A stretch of DNA of 9,942 nt from Hyphomicrobiales bacterium. Lineage in GTDB: Bacteria > Pseudomonadota > Alphaproteobacteria > Rhizobiales > Beijerinckiaceae. Below the pieces are notes generated by a model. The model worked only from the letters and a program-made list of their open reading frames with translations. It did not search any database and was not told the DNA's origin. The DNA is taken from contig JAIXZF010000441.1 in assembly GCA_027489835.1 (NCBI GenBank), forward strand, positions 1 to 9,942, given 5' to 3'. The first letter of the stretch is position 1. Each line of letters starts with the position of its first letter. This document shows, piece after piece, positions 1 to 6,360 of this stretch. The position numbers were made by a program, and so were the translations under genes.

Positions 1-1725
1 CGCCTCGCGATGTTCCGCTGGGCGGCGAAGCTCGCGGACGCCTTCGTCTTCATCAGCCGCAACCAGATGCGCTACTGGCGCCTGCGCGGCATCGACTGCG
101 TCCGGACGCCGCTCATCACCAATGGCATAGACCTCGACCATTTCAGGCCCCAGCCGGACGAACGCAAGCGGCTTCGGGCGGAACTCGGCCTCGCGGATGA
201 CGAGGTGGCGTTCGGGCTCGTCGCGACCTTCCGGCCCGAGAAGAACCATCTCCAGCTCCTCGAGGCGCTCACCGCGGTCCGGGAGCGCGGGATCAAGGCA
301 AGGGTCATCTTCGTCGGCAACGGCCCGACCTTCGTCGCCGTCGAGGCCGCGGTCGCCAAGGCGGGCCTTGCCGGCGAGGTCATCTTCGCTGGCGAGCAGG
401 CGGATGTGCGGCCCTGGATCGCGGCCTGCGATGTCGGCGTGCTGTGCAGCAACGCGGTCGAGACCTATTCGCTGGCCGCCATCGAATTCCTGGCCGGCGG
501 CGTGCCGATGCTGATGTCGGACATCGGCGGCGCGTCCGAGATCGTCACGGACGGCGTCAACGGCTACCTGTTCAAGGTCGACGACACCGCCGAGCTGATC
601 GACCGCATGACGCAGATGGCCGAGCCCGCCACGCTCGCGAGGCTCAAGGCCGCAAGCCGGCCCTCGACGACCGCGATGTCCGAGGACCGGATGGTCGACC
701 TCTATGCCGACCTCGTCGAGGAGCTGGCGGCCCAGCCCGATCATGTCGAGCGCGGCGCGTTCCGCGCTGAGGGCGTCGGAGCCCTGGCCGCCCGCCCCGC
801 GCCTGCCATGGCCGCAGCCTCGCCGGGCATGGGCCACGATGCGCGGGACGACAGGGCCGAGGCGTTGCCGGTGCTGCGCTCCGACCACCGCTTCCAGCAG
901 CGCTGGAGCCAAGACACGCGCACGCCCGAGCGGATCATGGCCCACTACCTGCTGGAGCGCCGGCTTGCCGCGCGCCTGCGCAGTTCGAGCCGCGAGGAGC
1001 GCTCCGTCTATTACGCGCAGGCCTATTCCGAGCTGTTCGCCAGCCTGCCGGACCATCCCCAGAACACGGCCCAGCGCGACGCCGCAGGCGACCGGATTGC
1101 TGCGCAGAGCAAGCTGCTTCGCGAATGGCTCAAGCCCGACACGGTCTACCTCGAGATCGGCTGCGGAGACGCGGCGTTGACCTTCGCCGTCGCGCCGAAG
1201 GTCCGCGAGGCGATCGGCGTCGACGTCACGCCCGACCTGATCGACGGCGCGAAGGCCCCGGCCAATTTCCGCTTCGTCCTGTCCTCCGGCAGCGACATCG
1301 ACCTGCCGGACGCCAGCGTCGACGTCGTCTATTCGAACCAGGTGATGGAGCACATCCACGTCGACGACGTGGAGGCGCAGCTTCGGGAGATCGCGCGCGT
1401 GCTGAAGCCGGGCGGGCACTATCTATGCGCCACGCCGAACCGCGTCATCGGCCCCACCGACGTCTCGAAATACTTCGACGACGAGCCCACCGGCTTCCAC
1501 ATGAAAGAGTACGACGTCGGCGAACTGCAGGTCATGTTCCTTAAGGCCGGCTTCAGCCATGTCGGCTTCCTCGTGGCGCGGCGCGGCGTCATTTTCGCCC
1601 GCCCGCCCTATGCGCTGCTCCGCGGCGTCGAGCGCATCGCCATGTCGTTGCCGGCCAGGCTGCGGCGCCGACTGGCGCCCCTGCTGCGGCCCGTGCTCGG
1701 CATCAACGCGGTGGCCCGCCGATGA
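1..1725 (+). CDS. GT4 glycosyltransferase fused to SAM-dependent methyltransferase (5' end outside window)
   Basis: This is the C-terminal part of a bifunctional enzyme. The frame is open from base 1, and the ATG at 10 lies inside a GT-B fold, so the real start is upstream and the N-terminal Rossmann half is missing here. Visible residues 1-240 (counted from base 1) match the nucleotide-sugar-binding half of a retaining GT4 transferase: a PLITNGIDLDHF segment, VATFRPEKNH, and an EX7E motif with E154 and E162 (ETYSLAAIE). An Ala/Pro-rich linker follows at about 240-290. The rest is a class I methyltransferase: motif I EIGCGDA starts at residue 385, then a D-rich strand (LPDASVDVVYSNQVMEH) and the motif LKPGG. 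The expected roles are sugar transfer to a lipid-linked repeat unit and methylation of a sugar on it, both at the cytoplasmic side. Acceptor, donor and methylation site cannot be read from sequence. The stop overlaps the next start as ATGA. Confidence 0.88.
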   Translation, partial: RLAMFRWAAKLADAFVFISRNQMRYWRLRGIDCVRTPLITNGIDLDHFRPQPDERKRLRAELGLADDEVAFGLVATFRPEKNHLQLLEALTAVRERGIKARVIFVGNGPTFVAVEAAVAKAGLAGEVIFAGEQADVRPWIAACDVGVLCSNAVETYSLAAIEFLAGGVPMLMSDIGGASEIVTDGVNGYLFKVDDTAELIDRMTQMAEPATLARLKAASRPSTTAMSEDRMVDLYADLVEELAAQPDHVERGAFRAEGVGALAARPAPAMAAASPGMGHDARDDRAEALPVLRSDHRFQQRWSQDTRTPERIMAHYLLERRLAARLRSSSREERSVYYAQAYSELFASLPDHPQNTAQRDAAGDRIAAQSKLLREWLKPDTVYLEIGCGDAALTFAVAPKVREAIGVDVTPDLIDGAKAPANFRFVLSSGSDIDLPDASVDVVYSNQVMEHIHVDDVEAQLREIARVLKPGGHYLCATPNRVIGPTDVSKYFDDEPTGFHMKEYDVGELQVMFLKAGFSHVGFLVARRGVIFARPPYALLRGVERIAMSLPARLRRRLAPLLRPVLGINAVARR

Positions 1726-2237
1726 GCGCCCCTGCAAAGCGGGCGCCGGCCGGCGGCAAGCTGCGGCCGCAGGGCATCGCGCGCCTGCATCGGCTGTCGC
1801 GCGCCGCGCATCTGAAAGGCTACGACCGGCTCTCGCGGCTCGTCGAGGGCCTGATCCGCCTGGTCTACGGCGCCTCGCTCCCCGGCCGCGCCGCCATCGG
1901 CGACGGCGTGTTCTTCCATCACAGCGGCCTCGGCGTGGTGATCAACGGCGCCTCGGTGATCGAGGATGGCTGCGAGATCGGCGTTCACGTCGTGCTCGGA
2001 GGCCGCACGCCGCTGGTCGGCGCGCCCCATCTGGCGCGCAACGTCATCGTCCACGCCGGTGCCAAGCTCATCGGGCCGATCCGCATCGGCGAAGGCTCGA
2101 TCGTGGCGGCAAACGCCACCGTGCTGGCCGACATGCCGCCCCATTCGCTGATCGCCGGCAGCCCCGCCGAGGTCAAGCATGACGGCCTCGACGTAGAGGC
2201 CTACCGGCACGTCCCCGAGGAGCCCGCCCGCCCATGA
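1722..2237 (+). CDS. Serine-acetyltransferase-like hexapeptide-repeat O-acetyltransferase
   Basis: The 171-residue protein is a left-handed beta-helix acyltransferase of the CysE/EPS-acetyltransferase type. Imperfect hexapeptide repeats run from about residue 55 to 155 (AAIGDGVFF, GASVIEDGCEIG, GAKLIGPIRIGEGSIVAANATV), followed by the typical PPHSLIAGSPAEVK closing segment. H67 (FHHSGLGVV) and H103 (GAPH) fall where the two catalytic histidines of CysE lie, 36 residues apart against 35 in E. coli. The Asp that precedes the first His in CysE is His here. The long helical N-terminal domain of true serine acetyltransferases is absent, with only about 55 residues before the helix. In this context it most likely uses acetyl-CoA to O-acetylate a sugar of the polysaccharide rather than serine. 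Its start overlaps the upstream stop (ATGA), no strong Shine-Dalgarno precedes it, and coupled translation is likely. Confidence 0.85.
   Translation: MSAPAKRAPAGGKLRPQGIARLHRLSRAAHLKGYDRLSRLVEGLIRLVYGASLPGRAAIGDGVFFHHSGLGVVINGASVIEDGCEIGVHVVLGGRTPLVGAPHLARNVIVHAGAKLIGPIRIGEGSIVAANATVLADMPPHSLIAGSPAEVKHDGLDVEAYRHVPEEPARP
2217..2222 (+). promoter_or_regulatory. Ribosome binding site for the GT4 gene at 2234
   Basis: GAGGAG lies 11 nt before the ATG at 2234, inside the end of the acetyltransferase gene. It favours 2234 over the in-frame ATGs at 2243 and 2276, although the conserved fold only starts at the latter (MLNVLVATPLG). Confidence 0.5.
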
Positions 2238-3385
2238 CGCCCATGCCCGAGCCCAGGCCGGCCATCGCGCCCGGCATGCTGAACGTCCTCGTCGCGACGC
2301 CGCTCGGCGCGGGCGGCCGCGGCGGCATCGACCGGATCATGGACGAGCTGAGGCGCGAGTTCGCCGAGCGCCCGCCGGCGGATCTTGCGGTCAGCTTCGT
2401 CGTCACGCGTGGCCAGGGCTCGATCGTCCGCGCGCCGCTGCATCTGGCCCGTGCCATCGCCGCGGTGGCACGCCGGCCGGATGTCGTGCACGTCAACCTG
2501 TCCTCCCATGGCAGCGCCGTCAGGAAAATCGCCCTGTGCCGCACGGCCCGCCTGCTCCGCGTGCCTTACGTGCTGCATCTGCACGGCTCGCGCTTCCGGC
2601 AGTATTGGGAGGGCGCGAAGGGCGCCCTGCGGAGCGAGATCGACGCCATGTTCCTCGGCGCGGCCCGCATCCTCGTGCTCGGCAGCGTCTGGCGCGATCT
2701 CGTGGCGGCGATGACGCCGGAAGCCGCCTCCCGCGTGGCCATCCTGCCCAACGCCACGCGGCCTCCGGAGCCCGCCAGGCTGGCCGCCGCCGCGCCTCGC
2801 GAGGATGTGGTCATTCTATTCCTCGGCCGGCTTGGCGCCCGCAAGGGCGTTCCCCAGCTGATCGAGGCGCTGGCCGGCCTCGACCCCGGCCACTGGCGCT
2901 GCATCATCGCGGGAGACGGCGACGTCGAAGGCACGCGTGCGGAGATCGCTCGGCGCGGGCTCGGCGACCGGGTCTCCGCGCCGGGCTGGGTCGGCCCCTC
3001 CGAGGTCGAGAGCCTGCTGGGCGAGGCGGACATCCTGGTTCTGCCGTCGTTCGACGAGAACCTTCCGATGTCGGTCATCGAGGCGATGGCGCATGGCCTC
3101 GCCGTCGTCGCGACCCCGGTGGGCGCCGTCGAGGACATCGTCGCCGACGGGCAGACCGGGCTGCTGGTCCCCCCCGGCGATACGGAAGCGCTGCGGCAGG
3201 CGCTCAAGAGACTTGTGGCCGACCCCGCGCTCCGCCGCCGCCTCGGTGAAGCCGCCCGCTCGCTGCATGCGGCGCGGCTGGCCATCGGGCCCTATGCCGA
3301 TGCGCTGGCCGGCCACTGGCGCGCCGCAGCCGGCGCGTCGGAAGCCCGGGCAGGCGCCCGCCGCAGGGCCAAGGGAGGCGCCTGA
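2234..3385 (+). CDS. GT4 family glycosyltransferase
   Basis: The protein has 383 residues, a complete GT-B retaining transferase of normal length. The N-terminal domain opens with LNVLVATPLGAGGRGGIDR, the glycine-rich GT4 loop that contacts donor and acceptor. The C-terminal domain starts near residue 190 (ILFLGRLGARKGVPQLIEAL) and carries the EX7E motif at E275 and E283 (ENLPMSVIE), then HGLAVVATPVGAVEDIV, which binds the nucleotide sugar. It should add one sugar to the lipid-linked repeat unit at the inner membrane; the donor is unknown. The start at 2234 overlaps the previous stop as ATGA, and about 14 poorly conserved residues precede the fold, so ATG 2276 is a possible shorter start. The stop overlaps the next gene's ATG by one base (TGATG). 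The last 30 residues are basic and Ala-rich (RAGARRRAKGGA) and may touch membrane lipids, which is inference. Confidence 0.9.
   Translation: MTPMPEPRPAIAPGMLNVLVATPLGAGGRGGIDRIMDELRREFAERPPADLAVSFVVTRGQGSIVRAPLHLARAIAAVARRPDVVHVNLSSHGSAVRKIALCRTARLLRVPYVLHLHGSRFRQYWEGAKGALRSEIDAMFLGAARILVLGSVWRDLVAAMTPEAASRVAILPNATRPPEPARLAAAAPREDVVILFLGRLGARKGVPQLIEALAGLDPGHWRCIIAGDGDVEGTRAEIARRGLGDRVSAPGWVGPSEVESLLGEADILVLPSFDENLPMSVIEAMAHGLAVVATPVGAVEDIVADGQTGLLVPPGDTEALRQALKRLVADPALRRRLGEAARSLHAARLAIGPYADALAGHWRAAAGASEARAGARRRAKGGA
3371..3378 (+). promoter_or_regulatory. Strong Shine-Dalgarno for the heparinase-family gene
   Basis: AAGGGAGG, 6 nt before the ATG at 3385, is the best ribosome binding site in the first gene block. 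It fixes the start of the lyase gene at 3385 and suggests that this gene is well translated in its own right as well as by coupling. Confidence 0.65.
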
Positions 3386-5346
3386 TGTCGCTGGCTTGGT
3401 ATGTCAGGCGCATGTCGAGCATGAGCCCGCCCGAGCTGCTGCACCGGGTGGGCGAGCAGGCCAAGCGCCGGGCCTCGCGCCGCCGCAGCTTCGGCTGGAC
3501 GGCCTTCGAGGCGCATGACGTCGAGATCGCGCGGCTCGGCCCTCTTCGCCAGGCCCTGCTCGCCAACGCGGCGCCGGCCCTTCGCTCCCGGATCGCCGCC
3601 TCGGCGGGCGCCCTGCTGGCCGGCCGCTTCTCGGCGCTCGGCGTCGACTGGCCGCAGCGCCAGGCCGGCGCGCTGTTCCCGGACGATCTCTGGCGGCTCG
3701 ATCCCGTCAGCAGGACGCTCTGGCCCGGGTCGGAGCATTACTGCTTCGCCATTCCCTATCGCCACGAACGCGTGCGCGGCGACGTCAAATACCTCTGGGA
3801 GATCAACCGCCTGCAGCTTCTGCAGCCCTTGGCCGCCCACCATGCCCTGACCGGCGATGCCGCCGCGCTGGCCGCCGCCGAGGAGGCGATCGCGAGCTGG
3901 AGCCGCGCCAATCCGCCCTTCGGCGGGCTGGGCTGGAGCTCCGGCATCGAGCTCGCGCTGCGCGCCGTCTCTGTCGTCGTCGCGCTGGCGCTGGCGGGCG
4001 AGGCGATGTCGGACACGACGCGCCGCGCGGCGGCCCGGCTCCTCGCCGCCCACGCCTACTGGCTGGCGCGCTTCCCCTCGCGGTTCAGTTCGGCCAACAA
4101 CCATCTCGTGGCCGAGCATCTTGGCCTCTTCGTCATCGGCCTCGTCCTGCCGGGACTGCCCGGCGCGGAGGCGATGGCGCGTCACGCCCGCGAAGGCCTC
4201 GAGCAGGAGGCAGAGCTTCAAATCCTGCCGGATGGGGTTCCGGCCGAGCAATCGCCGACCTACGGCGCCTTCACCTCCGAGATGCTGCTCGTCGCGGGCC
4301 TCGTCGGGCGCGCCTTCGGCCTGCCGCCGGGCGGCGCCGTCGACGGGCGGCTCGAGGCCTTCGCCGCCCATATCGGCTGGCTGGCGGGCCCCGATGGCCG
4401 GGCGCCGACGATCGGCGACGACGACGAGGGCCGTGTGCTGACCCTGTGCGGGCCCCGTGAAGCCGCCTATCCAGCCTCTGTCGCCAATTCCATCGCCGGC
4501 TATCTTTCACGAGCCACGACCCCGGCGCGCTCCACGGCGCCCGAACTTCGAGACGCCCTGTTCGCAGCGCCGCAGGCGGCCGCGCCCTCCCCTGCCGGCA
4601 TCAGGAGCTTCGCCGATGGCGGCTACACCGTGGTCAGGTCCAGGACGGGAGGCCGCGAGGCGCATCTGGTCATGGATCATGGCCCGCTAGGCTATTTGTC
4701 GATCGCGGCTCATGGCCATGCCGACGCCAACGCGGTCGTGCTCTCGCTCGACAGCGAGCCCGTGCTCGTCGATCCCGGTACCTACCTCTACCATGCAGGC
4801 GGAGCCTGGCGTGACTGGTTCCGCGGCACGGCGGCCCATTCGACGCTGAACGTCGCCGGTGTCGACCAGAGCGTCATCACCGGACCGTTCAACTGGGGCC
4901 GCAAGGCGCGGGCCTGGCGGGGCGACGTCACGGAGGGCGAGGCGTGGTCGATCACCGCCTTCCATGACGGCTATGTCGAGCGCACGGGCGCGGTGCACAG
5001 GCGGCGCTGCGCCGCCGCGCCTTCCGGCATCGACATCCACGACAGCCTTGAGGGCGGCGCGGGCCTGGAGAGCGTCGAACTGGCGTTCCAGTGCGCGCCC
5101 GGCATCGAGGCCCGACCGCTGGAGAACGGCGTTGCGCTATGGCGGGGCCCGGCGCCCGTGCTGCGCCTGACCGTCGCCAGCCCGGGCGAGATGGCGGCCA
5201 TGGCCGGCGGTGAGCCCGGACAGGGCGGCGGCTGGGTGTCGCCGAGCTTCGGCGTCAAGGTTCCGGCGACGCGCATACGCTGGCGGGGCGTGATGCCGCG
5301 CGACGGCCTGCTGACGCGGCTGCGCTGGGGAGCGCCGAAGCGATGA
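3385..5346 (+). CDS. Heparinase II/III family polysaccharide lyase
   Basis: The 653-residue protein has the two-part layout of heparinase II/III-type lyases: an alpha/alpha toroid (about 90-380) and a C-terminal beta-sandwich (about 400-640, from SFADGGYTVVRSR). Residues lining up with the catalytic set of heparinase III are present: N239 (ANNHLVAEH), Y293 (QSPTYGAF) and H443 (AAHGHADAN). The family cleaves uronate-containing polysaccharides by beta-elimination. No signal peptide is visible. The N-terminus (WYVRRMSSMSPPELLHRV, then a run of Arg) is the one usual for relatives in EPS clusters and looks cytoplasmic or membrane-peripheral. It may trim or recycle polymer or lipid-linked intermediates, or have become a modifying enzyme; the sequence does not decide. 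The uronate-producing dehydrogenase at 6361 fits a lyase substrate. The gene shares one base with the upstream stop and overlaps the next gene by ATGA. Confidence 0.87.
   Translation: MSLAWYVRRMSSMSPPELLHRVGEQAKRRASRRRSFGWTAFEAHDVEIARLGPLRQALLANAAPALRSRIAASAGALLAGRFSALGVDWPQRQAGALFPDDLWRLDPVSRTLWPGSEHYCFAIPYRHERVRGDVKYLWEINRLQLLQPLAAHHALTGDAAALAAAEEAIASWSRANPPFGGLGWSSGIELALRAVSVVVALALAGEAMSDTTRRAAARLLAAHAYWLARFPSRFSSANNHLVAEHLGLFVIGLVLPGLPGAEAMARHAREGLEQEAELQILPDGVPAEQSPTYGAFTSEMLLVAGLVGRAFGLPPGGAVDGRLEAFAAHIGWLAGPDGRAPTIGDDDEGRVLTLCGPREAAYPASVANSIAGYLSRATTPARSTAPELRDALFAAPQAAAPSPAGIRSFADGGYTVVRSRTGGREAHLVMDHGPLGYLSIAAHGHADANAVVLSLDSEPVLVDPGTYLYHAGGAWRDWFRGTAAHSTLNVAGVDQSVITGPFNWGRKARAWRGDVTEGEAWSITAFHDGYVERTGAVHRRRCAAAPSGIDIHDSLEGGAGLESVELAFQCAPGIEARPLENGVALWRGPAPVLRLTVASPGEMAAMAGGEPGQGGGWVSPSFGVKVPATRIRWRGVMPRDGLLTRLRWGAPKR
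5327..5332 (+). promoter_or_regulatory. Ribosome binding site for the phosphoesterase gene
   Basis: GGGGAG sits 10 nt before the ATG at 5343, within the last codons of the lyase gene. It supports the ATGA-overlapping start. Confidence 0.45.
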
Positions 5347-6095
5347 GGATCGCCTTCCGCCGCACCCCGCCGCCAGTGCCCGAGGCCGAGCCGCGCCTCG
5401 CCGCGGTCCCCGAGGGCTGCCGTTACTATGCGACCGGAGACATCCATGGCGCGTTGCCGCTGCTGAAGGACGCGATGGAGCGCATCGACGCCGACCGCGT
5501 TGCACGTCCCGCCCCCGTGACGGTGGAGATCTACCTTGGCGACTATGTCGACCGCGGCCCCGCCTCCTCGGGCGTCATCGAGGCGCTGATGGAGCGCCGG
5601 CAGGTGGCGAACGTGGTTTGCCTCGCGGGCAACCATGAACTGATGATGCTGGCAGCGCTGCGGAGCGACGAGGCGATGGCCACCTGGTGCCGGTATGGCG
5701 GGCTCGACACGCTGGCCTCCTACGGCGTCGGCGCGCCGTCACGGCCCGGCGCTGCGTCGGAGTTGCGGACGCGCTTCGCCGCAGCATTGCCCTCCCGGCA
5801 TCTCGGTTTCCTGACCGCGCTATCGCTCTACCATGTCGCTGCCGACTATCTCTTCGTCCACGCCGGCATCCGTCCCGGCGTGGCCCTCGCCGAGCAGTCC
5901 CGCGAGGACCTCACGATGATCCGCGAGCCCTTCCTGTCGGGCGAGGATTTCCAGGGCTTCGTGGTCGTGCACGGGCACACGCCCGTGAAGTCCATCGACC
6001 GGAGCAGCAACAGACTCAACATCGACACGGGGGCTTTCGCCACGGGCGTGCTGACGACCATCGCAATAGAAGGCCAGCGCATCCGCCAGATCTGA
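5343..6095 (+). CDS. PPP-family metallophosphoesterase (Ser/Thr protein phosphatase or ApaH-like)
   Basis: The 250-residue protein carries the full calcineurin-like PPP signature: GDIHG (residues 32-36), GDYVDRGP (66-73) and GNHE (96-99), then H173 (FVHAGI) and H210/H212 (VVHGHTPV). These residues hold two metal ions that hydrolyse phosphate esters. Bacterial members include PrpA/PrpB-like protein phosphatases and the diadenosine tetraphosphatase ApaH; motifs alone do not separate them. There is no signal peptide or membrane segment, so it is cytoplasmic. The first 25 residues are Arg/Pro-rich and precede the catalytic domain. Its start overlaps the lyase stop by ATGA, and it ends this gene block. 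The placement suggests control of polysaccharide synthesis, for example by reversing a protein phosphorylation, but no kinase is visible in the window. Confidence 0.88.
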   Translation: MRIAFRRTPPPVPEAEPRLAAVPEGCRYYATGDIHGALPLLKDAMERIDADRVARPAPVTVEIYLGDYVDRGPASSGVIEALMERRQVANVVCLAGNHELMMLAALRSDEAMATWCRYGGLDTLASYGVGAPSRPGAASELRTRFAAALPSRHLGFLTALSLYHVAADYLFVHAGIRPGVALAEQSREDLTMIREPFLSGEDFQGFVVVHGHTPVKSIDRSSNRLNIDTGAFATGVLTTIAIEGQRIRQI

Positions 6096-6360
6096 TCGAG
6101 GCATTGCCAGCCTTATCTTTAGGCATGCTGTCGAACTTCGTGCAGCCATCCCAAAGGCAACCCGTCCAGACCTTCCAACCGGTCGACCAAGCGGAACAAT
6201 CGCGCCTTGGCGCGGATTATCCATTCGCCTCCCGGCCTGCGCCGGCCGGCTTGATTTCAGGAAGGCGAAGCCCTGCGGGGCCGATCCTCCACCTCCGTTT
6301 CTTGTGCCGCATGCGTCCGTCCGGCCGCACCGGCGTCCCTTTGTTGAAGAGCTGTTTGTG
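6096..6360 (+). other. Non-coding gap between the two gene blocks
   Basis: This is the only substantial gap in the window. No ORF here looks real, and the extension of the dehydrogenase frame back to ATG 6304 is composition-driven. The stretch is locally richer in A/T around 6100-6230 than the genes. It contains a perfect inverted repeat (6201-6214), a possible GC hairpin at about 6233-6246 (CCGGC-CTGC-GCCGG) without a T-run, and an imperfect hairpin at 6127-6146. I cannot place a convincing -35/-10 pair or a canonical terminator. It is the natural site for a promoter or attenuator for the dehydrogenase block, which is inference from position. Confidence 0.5.
6201..6214. repeat. Perfect inverted repeat in intergenic gap
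   Basis: CGCGCC and GGCGCG flank a TT centre, giving a perfect 6-bp two-fold symmetric site 146 bp before the ATG at 6361. It could be an operator or a small hairpin. No T-run follows, so it is not a classic terminator. In GC-rich DNA a 6-bp palindrome can also arise by chance. Confidence 0.35.

Noticed and set aside
3292..4371. 359-codon minus-strand open frame across the end of the second GT4 gene and the start of the lyase
   Set aside because: It spans two well-supported plus-strand genes, and its protein is Arg/Ala/Gly-rich with no motif.
6233..6256. GC hairpin (CCGGC-CTGC-GCCGG) considered as a Rho-independent terminator
   Set aside because: The stem is only 5 bp and is followed by CCGGCTTGATTT, with no proper T-run, so it is too weak to call.
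6304..6360. 19-residue N-terminal extension of the dehydrogenase from ATG 6304
   Set aside because: The Rossmann strand MKIAIFGLGYVG begins at 6361, the extension is not hydrophobic or conserved in character, and numbering from 6361 puts the catalytic Cys at 268 as in AlgD.
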